DNA from: Maccoyibacter intestinihominis
GTDB taxonomy: Bacteria; Bacillota; Clostridia; Lachnospirales; Lachnospiraceae
Direction: 5' to 3'
DNA length: 64,000 bases
Assembly (NCBI RefSeq): GCF_040096355.1
Contig: NZ_JBBMEX010000009.1
Location: 103,066-167,065 of the forward strand
This document shows positions 43,372-51,266 of this stretch, piece by piece. A program made the translations under genes and the position numbers. Positions within the stretch are counted from its first letter, which is position 1. Each line of letters begins with the position of its first letter. The notes beneath the pieces were generated by a model. That model saw nothing but the letters and a program-made list of their open reading frames with translations, was not told the origin of the DNA and made no database searches.

Positions 43372-44592
43372 TTACAATGCAGTTACTTTTTCACTGATCT
43401 TCTTGATAATACGGACAACCGTTTCCATTCCTTCTACCGTTACATGCTCCATTGGTCCGTGATAAGCATATCCACCGGTTCCAAGATTTGGGCAAGGCAG
43501 TCCTTTGTGGCTGAGTGTTGCCCCATCGGTTCCGCCACGGATCGGGTCAGGTGTCGGCTCTATTCCGTTTTCACGGATCGCTTCCTTTGCAATTTCAATA
43601 ATTTCCATATGCTCACGGATAATCTCATTCATATTGCGATAGCTTTCCTGTATTTTCAAGGTAACTGTTTCTTTTCCATATAGATCCTGCATCTCTTTTT
43701 CTATTTTTTTCAAATAATCGATTCGATTCAAAAATTTCTGCATATCGTGGTCACGCACAATATAGGAAAGTTCTGCTTTTTCCACATTTCCGGAAATATC
43801 GGTCAGATGATAAAATCCCTCTCTGCCCTCTGTATGCTCCGGTGTCTCGTTCTTCGGGATCTTAGACTCTATTTCACAGGCAATGGCTGCTGCATTGACC
43901 ATAATGTCTTTTGCTTCTCCCGGATGTACGTTCACTCCATGGATCACAAATTCAGCACTTGCCGCGTTGAAATTTTCATAAGCTATTTCGCCCTCATATC
44001 CGCCATCTACCGTATATGCAAAATCTGCTTTGAAATAATCCAGATCAAACAGTTCCGCCCCACGTCCGACTTCTTCATCCGGCGTAAATCCTACCCAGAT
44101 ATCTCCGTGAGGGATTCCTTCTTTCTGGATTTCCTCTACCGCCTGCATAATCGCTGCTACTCCTGCCTTATCATCAGAACCCAGCAGCGTTGTTCCATCG
44201 GTTGTGATCAATGTTCTTCCTTTTAAAGAAGCCAAATGTGGAAAATCCTCTACTTTTATATAAGTTCCACTTCCCGGCAATAAAACATCCTCACCATTAT
44301 AATTTTCGATGATCTGCGGCTTTACATTTTCTCCTGAAAAATCCGGTGCGGTGTCCATATGCGCAATAAATCCCACTGCTTTCTTACCTTCCATTCCCGC
44401 AGTTGCCGGAAGCAGACCATAGACATAACAATGTTCATCTAATCTTACTTTTTCTAAGTTGAGTTCTTTTAATTCCTGTTCCAATACTTTTGCAAGCTCA
44501 AACTGCCGCTTCGTACTTGGGATGTTCTCCTGATCATCTTGAGAGGTTGTCCAATAAGATACATATTTTAAAAATCGTTTTTCTACTGCCAT
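43372..44592 (-). CDS. pepT: Peptidase T (tripeptide aminopeptidase)
   Basis: 406 residues. M20 metallopeptidase: GFIAHMDTAPDFSGENV with the first zinc ligand, TDGTTLLGSDDKAGVAAIM, GFTPDEEVGRGAELFD with the catalytic Glu pair, YTVDGGYEGEIAYENFNAA, and IRGGTDGATLSHKGLPCPNLGTGGYAYHGPMEHV. It frees the N-terminal residue from tripeptides in the cytoplasm. Own promoter and terminator. Length is standard. Confidence 0.97.
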   Translation of the reverse strand: MAVEKRFLKYVSYWTTSQDDQENIPSTKRQFELAKVLEQELKELNLEKVRLDEHCYVYGLLPATAGMEGKKAVGFIAHMDTAPDFSGENVKPQIIENYNGEDVLLPGSGTYIKVEDFPHLASLKGRTLITTDGTTLLGSDDKAGVAAIMQAVEEIQKEGIPHGDIWVGFTPDEEVGRGAELFDLDYFKADFAYTVDGGYEGEIAYENFNAASAEFVIHGVNVHPGEAKDIMVNAAAIACEIESKIPKNETPEHTEGREGFYHLTDISGNVEKAELSYIVRDHDMQKFLNRIDYLKKIEKEMQDLYGKETVTLKIQESYRNMNEIIREHMEIIEIAKEAIRENGIEPTPDPIRGGTDGATLSHKGLPCPNLGTGGYAYHGPMEHVTVEGMETVVRIIKKISEKVTAL

Positions 44593-44629
44593 GTTTTGTT
44601 TTTGCTCCCTTCTGTTAAAATATGTTTAT

Positions 44630-44651
44630 GATTAATATTATTAATCGTCAA
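44630..44651 (-). promoter_or_regulatory. pepT promoter with palindromic operator-like site
   Basis: A -35-like TTGACG (44646-44651, minus strand) directly adjoins the perfect palindrome GATTAATATTATTAATC (44630-44646), which would fill the spacer up to the -10. Such a placement suits a repressor site. The regulator is unknown. The stretch 44652-44853 is AT-rich with no gene. Confidence 0.45.
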
Positions 44652-44853
44652 TAAGGAATGATCCATCTTGCTACTTAAGCTGTTAGAATATAGGTGGCAA
44701 TTGAATATCTTCTCCGTTTATTCTATTATTATATCTCTCATCAATATGAAATCTATACTTTTTTATTTTTATGTTTCTATTCTATATGAAAGTTATATTT
44801 TTCTATTTTTTATGCTTCCAATTTATATAAACACTATACTTTTTCGTAAATTA

Positions 44854-45013
44854 GCAGGCTGCACAAATGAAGTATGGAACGTTTCTTTTTGTGCAATGGA
44901 AATGAAACTCAGGAAATCGTGAAGCCCATTGGCGCACACGATTTCTGCTTTCAGAGGTTCATTGGAATGGTCTGCACAAGGAAACGTGGAATATTTCATT
45001 TGTGCAGCCCTGC
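44854..45013 (+). repeat. 160-bp palindromic dispersed repeat, copy 2
   Basis: Outer arms GGCTGCACAAATGAA (44857-44871) and its exact complement (44995-45009) are followed inward by TATnnnACGTTTC/GAAACGTnnnATA and CAGGAAATCGTG/CACGATTTCTG, so the whole element is one long hairpin. Inside the left arm GTTTCTTTTTGTGCAATGG with the following AAATGAAAC matches the apex of the 2835-2955 copy with one difference. No coding potential. A short look-alike of the outer arm (GGGCTGCACAAA) is at 43349-43360 beside the pepT stop. Confidence 0.8.
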
Positions 45014-45060
45014 GGAAACAATTACAAAAATATAATTTCAATATCAAACCCTTATTGCAT

Positions 45061-45107
45061 AAAAAAAGCACCATCCCCAATGTTCTTCTAACATCGAAAA
45101 CAGTACT
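45061..45107 (-). terminator. Terminator of tRNA-Lys
   Basis: On the minus strand ACTGTTTTCGATGTT pairs with AACATTGGGGATGGT over 15 positions (several G-U), then GC and seven T residues, just after the tRNA. Confidence 0.8.
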
Positions 45108-45114
45108 TTCAAAA

Positions 45115-45187
45115 TGGGTCTTCAGGGGTTCGAACCCTGGACACCCTGATTAAGAGTCAGGTGCTCTGCCAGCTGAGCTAAAAACCC
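45115..45187 (-). tRNA. tRNA-Lys (CTT)
   Basis: 73 bases in a normal cloverleaf: acceptor GGGTTTT with AAGACCC, D-arm AGCTCAGCTGGCAGAGC, anticodon loop CTCTTAA and T-arm CCAGGGGTTCGAACCCCTG equivalents. CCA is not encoded. It has its own terminator. Confidence 0.96.
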
Positions 45188-45259
45188 ATGCATTTTTTCA
45201 ACGCAAGAATGATTATATCTCATTTTTTAGAAAAATGCAATAGATTTTTAAAGGATTTT

Positions 45260-46378
45260 TTATAAATTTGCGATTAATGCTGCAATTTCATCCGGAGTCA
45301 TCATTTTGTTTGGATCTGACATATCCGGAATCAGCACTTCTTCTTCCTCTTCTTCAGCTTCCTCTGCCGGTTCTTCTACCTGGATAACCGGTTCTTCTGC
45401 TACCGGCTCCTCTATTAATGGTTCCTCAACCAGTGGTTCTTCTATGGTTGGTTCTTCCATCAGTGGTTCCTCTATGATTGACTCTTCTACTATTGGCTCT
45501 TCCATCAGTGGTTCTTCCATGATTGGCTCTTCTATGACCGGCTCCTCAATCAATGGCTCCTCTATAATTGGTTCTTCCATCAGTGGTTCTTCTATAATTG
45601 GTTCTTCTACGACCGGTTCCTCAATCAATGGCTCTTCTACGATTGGTTCTTCTACGACCGGTTCTTCTTCCATCGGTTCTTCTGGCTGCACATTTTCCAT
45701 AACAGGCGGCTGTACCGGCTGTTGCATGATTACCTGTGGCTGGGAAGATGTAATGGAGTTTACTGCCTGGAGGATCTCATTTCTCATATTCAATTCTAAT
45801 TCTTTTATGGAAGAACTCAACTCCTGCTGTCTTAAAATCACTTCCTGCAGACGCTGTTCCATATTCTGATTCTGACCGTCTAATAATTTTTCATTATTGT
45901 TCTGCAGTGTTCTTTCAAAACTCACGATCTTTTCTAACAATTTATCATTAGAATTCATAAGTGCGTCTGCATTTTCTTTACTTCTGTTAATATTGATCTT
46001 TGCAAATGCTTTCTGTGCTGTTAATAATTCTTCTGTCGGAAGCTGGAGATTTTTTTCAATATAATCCATTCTCTGAAAGACTTCATCAAATGATTTCTTG
46101 ATGATCAGATAACTTGCTTTTTCTGACTTCAAAAGACCTTCATGCTCTTCTTTTTCTTCTCTTAACTTCTGATACTGTAGCTGCATTACGCTGTTCATCA
46201 GCACATAAGAAAAAATTAAAAATACCAGACCAAATCCTGCTAAGTAAATCGGATTTCCCTTTAAAATAATCATGGTATACAATTCTGCTAAAAATGACAG
46301 TACCATAATTAATACGGAAAATGTGATTTTCAGTTGGCTGTTTTCTCTTTTCTGTTCCCCTGAATTCCTTTTGCTCAT
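45260..46378 (-). CDS. Membrane coiled-coil protein with EEP pentapeptide repeats
   Basis: 372 residues; GGAGG precedes the ATG. Two membrane helices (18-39 and 44-62) form a hairpin. A charged coiled coil follows (65-205). Then comes a Gln/Pro stretch and about 20 tandem units of the form EEP(I/L/V)(I/V/M) at 232-337, an acidic run and a conserved-looking tail MSDPNKMMTPDEIAALIANL without further residues. The repeat should form an extended, highly negative arm of over 100 residues projecting into the cytoplasm. The tail could be a docking peptide. Function unknown. The repeat DNA is also nearly open on the other strand, a side effect of its composition. Promoter at 46457-46485. Confidence 0.75.
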   Translation of the reverse strand: MSKRNSGEQKRENSQLKITFSVLIMVLSFLAELYTMIILKGNPIYLAGFGLVFLIFSYVLMNSVMQLQYQKLREEKEEHEGLLKSEKASYLIIKKSFDEVFQRMDYIEKNLQLPTEELLTAQKAFAKININRSKENADALMNSNDKLLEKIVSFERTLQNNNEKLLDGQNQNMEQRLQEVILRQQELSSSIKELELNMRNEILQAVNSITSSQPQVIMQQPVQPPVMENVQPEEPMEEEPVVEEPIVEEPLIEEPVVEEPIIEEPLMEEPIIEEPLIEEPVIEEPIMEEPLMEEPIVEESIIEEPLMEEPTIEEPLVEEPLIEEPVAEEPVIQVEEPAEEAEEEEEEVLIPDMSDPNKMMTPDEIAALIANL

Positions 46379-46456
46379 GTGAAATACCTCCGTGTCATCT
46401 AAGTAAAGCGCTTTTGGGTGACAAAAGCATTTTTAGAACGTCATTATTAAATATAT

Positions 46457-46485
46457 TATAACGTTTATGACATCGGATGTCGATG
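46457..46485 (-). promoter_or_regulatory. Promoter of the EEP-repeat protein gene
   Basis: TCGACA (46480-46485), 17-base spacer, TATAAT (46457-46462), about 80 bases before the start codon. The surrounding 65 bases resemble the sequence around 55206-55234 (same -35, spacer length, -10 and an upstream AAGTTAAAG block). Confidence 0.65.
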
Positions 46486-46610
46486 GTTTTCTGCAACAAT
46501 TTCTCCCTATTTTACTTTAACTTCTCTCCATCCTTAAAAGCATTTCCCCAACCACGTTACCGTCTGATGAACACATTTTTTCAGTTGCATTAACTATGGT
46601 GTTGTGAAGT

Positions 46611-47312
46611 TCAATCAACTTTCAGCATCCGATACCCCACGCCAATGTGTGTTTGGATATATTGTGGAGAGTTCGGTTCTTTCTCGATTTTTTTACGAAG
46701 TGTTGCCATAAACACACGAAGGGAAGCAATATCATTATCCCAACTACTTCCCCAAATGCTTTGCGTAAGGAAAGTATGGGTCAGAACTTTTCCTATATTT
46801 CTTGTCAACAGGCAAAGTAACTTATATTCAATAGGTGTTAAATGCAATTCTTCTTCATTCAAATAAGCACAACCTGCAGCATAATCTACACGAAGTTTTC
46901 CGTTTACAAAAACAACCGCTTCGGCAGGGGATACTTTTTGCATCATCGATAACCTTCTTTGCGTGACTCGTAGTCTGGCAAGCAGTTCCTCAACAGAAAA
47001 TGGCTTTGTTAAATAATCATCTGCGCCAGCATCCAACGCATCAATTTTATCGGTATCTTCACTGCGAGCACTGATTACGATAATTGGCATGTTTGACCAA
47101 GTACGGATTTTTTTAATAATCTCAACACCGTCTATATCAGGAAGTCCTAAATCAAGTAAAACAATGTCAGGATTGTGTGAAGATGTTTCTAAAATTGCCG
47201 ATTGACCATCGGGTGCCGTCAGATATCGGTATTCGTGCGTTTTTAAGGTTGTTGTAATTAAATTTCTGACAGATTTGTCATCTTCTACAACTAATATTAG
47301 TGACTTATTCAT
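46611..47312 (-). CDS. kdpE: Response regulator KdpE
   Basis: 233 residues, OmpR family. Receiver with Asp in VLLDLGLPDIDGVEI and DDYLTKPFSVEELLARL, then a winged helix (LTPIEYKLLCLLTRN, VFMATLRKKIE, HIGVGYRML). Start overlaps the kdpD stop by eight bases. Last gene of the trkH-trkA-X-kdpDE operon. In other bacteria KdpE activates kdpFABC; that operon is absent here, so the target is probably this operon or an unseen locus. Confidence 0.93.
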   Translation of the reverse strand: MNKSLILVVEDDKSVRNLITTTLKTHEYRYLTAPDGQSAILETSSHNPDIVLLDLGLPDIDGVEIIKKIRTWSNMPIIVISARSEDTDKIDALDAGADDYLTKPFSVEELLARLRVTQRRLSMMQKVSPAEAVVFVNGKLRVDYAAGCAYLNEEELHLTPIEYKLLCLLTRNIGKVLTHTFLTQSIWGSSWDNDIASLRVFMATLRKKIEKEPNSPQYIQTHIGVGYRMLKVD

Positions 47313-50004
47313 ATACTTTGACCTCCCCTGCCGGTAATGTAAATGTAAATACTGTTCCGTGCGGTAGATTATCTGAAACAGTAAGTTCTCCGCCGTGGGC
47401 GTTAATAATGGACTTGCACAAAGATAATCCGAGTCCTAAACTTCGGCGGCTGTCTGCAATTTGATTTGCACCGCTATAGAACATGTCGAATATCCGTGGC
47501 TTTATTTCGTCAGCAATTCCGTTTCCGTCATCCGATATAGATACGATTGCTTGTTTTCCCCGCTTTTCTGTCCGAATAACAATATGAGAGTTTTTAGGTG
47601 TATATTTGATAGCATTATCAACAATATTGATGATTACCTGAACAATAAGCTTTGCATCCATTTTTGCAAGAAGAAATTCTTCTTTGCTTTCAACGGAAAT
47701 ATGATGTTCTTCACTCTTTCGGTTAATATGATGTAACGCTTCTGTGATCACGTCATCCATCAAATCTTCCGTTATACGGAGATTCAACCGTCCTTCTTCA
47801 ATCCGGGTTACAGCCAGCAAGTTTTCTACAAGGTTAATCAGCCACATGGAATCATCATAAATATCCATGTACAGCTGCTTTTTTGTATCATTATCAAAGA
47901 AATCGCCGTTGGACAAAAGATTGCTGGCATTACCGGAAATGGATGTCAGCGGTGTCCTCAAATCATGTGAAATAGCACGTAGCAGGTTCGCTCGCAACTG
48001 TTCATTTTTTGCAAGAATGGCCGCCTCCTGTTTCTCACGGGCATTTTTCTCATTTTCCAAAGCCAGGGCACATTCTCCGAGAATGGATAGTAGAATACTG
48101 TTTTCAAATGGATCAAGAGGTATTTCCCCCATCACGATTCCAATAACTCCATATACCATACTGTTGCTGCGAACAGCAAGGTACAGGCATTTTGCATTGG
48201 AAAGCGTTCCTGTTGTAGCTCCGGCACGTTTATTGTTTTTCAATACCCAGCCGGCAACGGCCTTTTCATTTTCGGAAATACACGATTCCAAATTTTCTTC
48301 AGTTACAGAAAAAATATGCGGCGTATCCAACACTTCTCCATCAGCTAAATAAAAAACGATATCTTTTCTCAAGAGTTTAATGAGCTGATTTGAAGTTGCA
48401 GATACAATTTCATTTTTATCTTTTGCCTGTCGCAATAGCTGGTTTGTATCAAATAACACTTTGGTACGGTAAGCAGATTGTGCCGCCTGTTTTGCTTGGT
48501 TTTTAATCCGTATAGCAAGAGAACCGGTTAAAAATGCCAACAACAACATGATAATAAAGGTAACAGGATAACCCTGATCATACGCCTGCAAGGTAAATTG
48601 AGGTTCCGTAAACAGGAAATTAAAGACCAAAACACTTACAATCGAAAAAATTAGGCTGTATATCTGATGTTTCGTGATGACAGCGGTGACAAGAACACCT
48701 AAAACAAAAACAGTAATGATATTTGCTTCGTCAAATCCAAATTTCTGGAAAATCATTCCGACTAAACTGGATAAAATCAGAATCGCAGTAGATTTTAATG
48801 TATCAGTGACAGAGAATACGATATGGTTCTTTTTCCTGCCCCCTCTTGACTGATACACTGCCGCATTAGAAACCGTATCCGGAATAATATGCACATCCAG
48901 GTTAGGGGCATAATCAATCAATTTTTCTGTCAGGGTCGGTTTGCTGAGCAAATGCCGTTTTGTAGCAGAACTACGTCCGATCACAATCTTTGACACACCG
49001 GACAAACGAGTAAATTCCGCAATCTGAAACGGAACATCTTCTCCGTAAACTGTTTCTATTTTTGCCCCAAGCTGCTCAGCAAGACGAATATTTGAACGCA
49101 GGCGTTTTACATTTTCCTCGCTCATCACCGAAAAATCTGGGGTTTCTACAAATAGAGCCGTAAACTCCCCTTTAAAAGCAGAAGCCATTTTTGCGGCGGT
49201 ACGGATAATTTTCGCATTGGATGGAGAAGAAGATAGACATACAAGAATATGTTCGCCTGTGTGATAATCTCCATGATTTTTTATGCGGGTATTTTCTGTG
49301 AGGATATTCACCCGGTCCGCACATCGCCGCAGTGAAATCTCCCGGAGAGCTGTCAAATTTTCTATTGTAAAAAAATTTTCTACTGCCTGTTTTGCCTGTG
49401 TCTGTCTGTATACATTTCCTGTATTCAAACGGTTGATCAAATCCTGTGGTTCAATATCTATTAATTCAACCTGATCTGCATTATCAAAAATAGAATCCGG
49501 GATGCGTTCCCTTACAACAATTTCCGTAATGGATGCAACTGTATCACAAAGGCTTTCAATATGCTGAACATTGACAGTCGTATAGACATCAATCCCTGCA
49601 TTCAAAAGTTCCTTAATGTCCTGATACCGTTTTGCATGACGGCATCCTTCGGCATTCGTATGCGCAAGTTCATCTACAAGGATAAGCTGTGGTTTTCTTT
49701 TCAACGCCATGCCAATGTCGAATTCGTCCAGTATCATACCATTATAAAAAACTTCTCTTGTAGGAAGAACTTCTAAGCCATTCAAAAGAGCTGCTGTTTT
49801 GGGACATGCGTGGGGTTCTACATAACCGGCTACCACGTCAATTCCCTGCTGTTTTGCCATATGAGCTGCTTCTAACATGGCGTAGGTTTTACCCACACCA
49901 GCCGCATATCCGAAAAAGATTTTCAAATGCCCTTTATTCCGGTTTTCTTCATCGGTTTGGAGTGACTTTAGCAACTGTTCCGGATTTTGTCTGCTTTCGC
50001 CCAT
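47305..50004 (-). CDS. kdpD: Sensor kinase KdpD with c-di-AMP-type USP motif
   Basis: 899 residues from MGESRQNPEQLLKSL (GGGAGG upstream). The KdpD N-terminal domain has Walker A GYAAGVGKT (32-40) and LVDELAHTN (109-116). A universal-stress domain (about 250-370) follows, with CLSSS (256-260), exactly 20 residues, then FTALF (281-285). This nearly fits the S. aureus KdpD c-di-AMP motif SxS-x20-FTAxY. Four DUF4118 membrane helices (about 400-490), a GAF-like segment, HisKA (ISHDLRTPLTSISGNASNL) and HATPase domains complete it. It senses potassium or osmotic state. Coupled with kdpE. Confidence 0.95.
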   Translation of the reverse strand: MGESRQNPEQLLKSLQTDEENRNKGHLKIFFGYAAGVGKTYAMLEAAHMAKQQGIDVVAGYVEPHACPKTAALLNGLEVLPTREVFYNGMILDEFDIGMALKRKPQLILVDELAHTNAEGCRHAKRYQDIKELLNAGIDVYTTVNVQHIESLCDTVASITEIVVRERIPDSIFDNADQVELIDIEPQDLINRLNTGNVYRQTQAKQAVENFFTIENLTALREISLRRCADRVNILTENTRIKNHGDYHTGEHILVCLSSSPSNAKIIRTAAKMASAFKGEFTALFVETPDFSVMSEENVKRLRSNIRLAEQLGAKIETVYGEDVPFQIAEFTRLSGVSKIVIGRSSATKRHLLSKPTLTEKLIDYAPNLDVHIIPDTVSNAAVYQSRGGRKKNHIVFSVTDTLKSTAILILSSLVGMIFQKFGFDEANIITVFVLGVLVTAVITKHQIYSLIFSIVSVLVFNFLFTEPQFTLQAYDQGYPVTFIIMLLLAFLTGSLAIRIKNQAKQAAQSAYRTKVLFDTNQLLRQAKDKNEIVSATSNQLIKLLRKDIVFYLADGEVLDTPHIFSVTEENLESCISENEKAVAGWVLKNNKRAGATTGTLSNAKCLYLAVRSNSMVYGVIGIVMGEIPLDPFENSILLSILGECALALENEKNAREKQEAAILAKNEQLRANLLRAISHDLRTPLTSISGNASNLLSNGDFFDNDTKKQLYMDIYDDSMWLINLVENLLAVTRIEEGRLNLRITEDLMDDVITEALHHINRKSEEHHISVESKEEFLLAKMDAKLIVQVIINIVDNAIKYTPKNSHIVIRTEKRGKQAIVSISDDGNGIADEIKPRIFDMFYSGANQIADSRRSLGLGLSLCKSIINAHGGELTVSDNLPHGTVFTFTLPAGEVKVYE

Positions 50005-50041
50005 ACGGTCACCTCCCTGTACAAAAACAATATATAAAAAA

Positions 50042-50584
50042 TTATACCACCTTTTCTTCTTTTTTTCCATTCGGGCATGTAGCCGAAAACAGAAAACGCT
50101 TCGAAAAATCATGCAATTTTTCTACAAATACACCCTTCATACAATTAATGTCATTTTGCCATATCACTCTCGCTGGTTTCTCAATTGTGTTGATGGGATG
50201 TACCGCAATGTCTATAGAGCCTGGAGTAATGACACTTTGCTTTATTTGAAGGGATAAGGAACAATACTCATCTTTCAAAATATCGTTGGAATTTTCTATG
50301 ATAAAGCCAAAATCAAGTTTATTATTTCCCAGCCCATTTATTATTTCACTTACAGAACCGTAGAACAGGTTCAGCTCATAGTTTGGGTATTCGCTTGAAA
50401 ATTGTTCTAATAGATCTGCAATAGAATCTATGATTGCAGGTGTTTCGAATCCAATCCTGAGCTTAGAATCTGAAATAAGTTTTTGGGATTGATTTTCCTC
50501 GAGAAATTTATCCAGCTTTTCCATAAGAAAATAACCATAAATAAATGGTACCAATACCACCATAAGTAAAACAAAGTCTTTCAT
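50042..50584 (-). CDS. Membrane-anchored LysR-type substrate-binding domain protein
   Basis: 180 residues. One N-terminal membrane helix (VLLMVVLVPFIYGYFLM) replaces the expected helix-turn-helix. It is followed by SKLRIGFETPAIIDSIADLLEQF and LNLFYGSVSEIINGLGNNKLDFGFII, the usual start of the LysR effector-binding (PBP2-type) domain. Only the first half plus part of the second is present. It cannot bind DNA as LysR does. Its place between trkA (21 bases) and kdpD (37 bases) suggests a sensor or accessory subunit for potassium uptake or KdpD signalling. ATG chosen over a TTG six codons upstream; the ribosome binding site is weak. Confidence 0.65.
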   Translation of the reverse strand: MKDFVLLMVVLVPFIYGYFLMEKLDKFLEENQSQKLISDSKLRIGFETPAIIDSIADLLEQFSSEYPNYELNLFYGSVSEIINGLGNNKLDFGFIIENSNDILKDEYCSLSLQIKQSVITPGSIDIAVHPINTIEKPARVIWQNDINCMKGVFVEKLHDFSKRFLFSATCPNGKKEEKVV

Positions 50585-50605
50585 ATCACCAACTTCTTTC
50601 AAAAA

Positions 50606-51253
50606 TTAAATATGAAAACATTTTTGAATATGTTTCGTCTCCCCAAGAACAAACATGGTACTGTCCTTTGACAACTGCGTATCGGAACTTATTTTCAAAT
50701 TCATAATATCATTTGTTTTCAGCGCCATAATATTGACGTTATATTTTTTTCGTATATCCAACTGACCGATTGTTTTTCCTATCCATTCTTCCGGTATAGA
50801 TATTTCAAAGATTGCATGTTCTTCATCTAGTTCTATGTAATCGAAAATATGATCAGCACTATAACGAATCGCAACCCAATCGGCAAGCTGCCTTTCGGGA
50901 TAAACAATTTCATCTGCGCCGTTTCGTAAAAGAAATTTTGCATGAACATCACGAGCGGCACGAGACACCACCATTTTTGCACCGAGTTCCTTCAAAAGGG
51001 ACGTTACTTCCAATGAATTCTGAAAGTTATCTCCGATAGCCACAATACAAACATCAAAATTTCCAACACCAAGCGAACTTAAAAAATCCTCATTAGTCGC
51101 ATCCCCAATCTGAGCGTTGGTTACAAAGGGAAGTACAGCATCAACTCGGGTATCTTCTTTATCTACCGCCATCACCTGATGGTGCAATTCATCTAATTTT
51201 ATAGCAATATGTCGTCCGAATCTTCCCAGACCGATAAGTAATATTGATTTCAT
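50606..51253 (-). CDS. trkA: Potassium uptake regulatory protein TrkA/KtrA
   Basis: 215 residues. RCK_N Rossmann domain with ILLIGLGRFGRHIA and VDKEDTRVD, then a C-terminal RCK_C domain (IFEISIPEEWIGKTIGQLDI, SKDSTMFVLGE). It forms the cytoplasmic gating ring on TrkH/KtrB and binds nucleotides; RCK_C of KtrA-type proteins can bind c-di-AMP. 13 bases after trkH. Confidence 0.94.
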   Translation of the reverse strand: MKSILLIGLGRFGRHIAIKLDELHHQVMAVDKEDTRVDAVLPFVTNAQIGDATNEDFLSSLGVGNFDVCIVAIGDNFQNSLEVTSLLKELGAKMVVSRAARDVHAKFLLRNGADEIVYPERQLADWVAIRYSADHIFDYIELDEEHAIFEISIPEEWIGKTIGQLDIRKKYNVNIMALKTNDIMNLKISSDTQLSKDSTMFVLGETKHIQKCFHI

Positions 51254-51266
51254 TTTTCATTCTCCT

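Noticed and set aside
45306..45869. Serine/glycine-rich 187-codon frame on the plus strand
   Set aside because: It is the complement of the EEP repeat region; repeat composition keeps the frame open. No ribosome binding site, and the minus-strand protein has membrane helices, coiled coil and a good start.
46450..46515. Conserved sequence shared with 55200-55275 as a coding remnant
   Set aside because: In-frame translation of both gives similar peptides (DIRxHxRYNI), but the conserved bases cluster in a -35 box, -10 box and upstream block, and the left copy has stop codons. A promoter reading is simpler.
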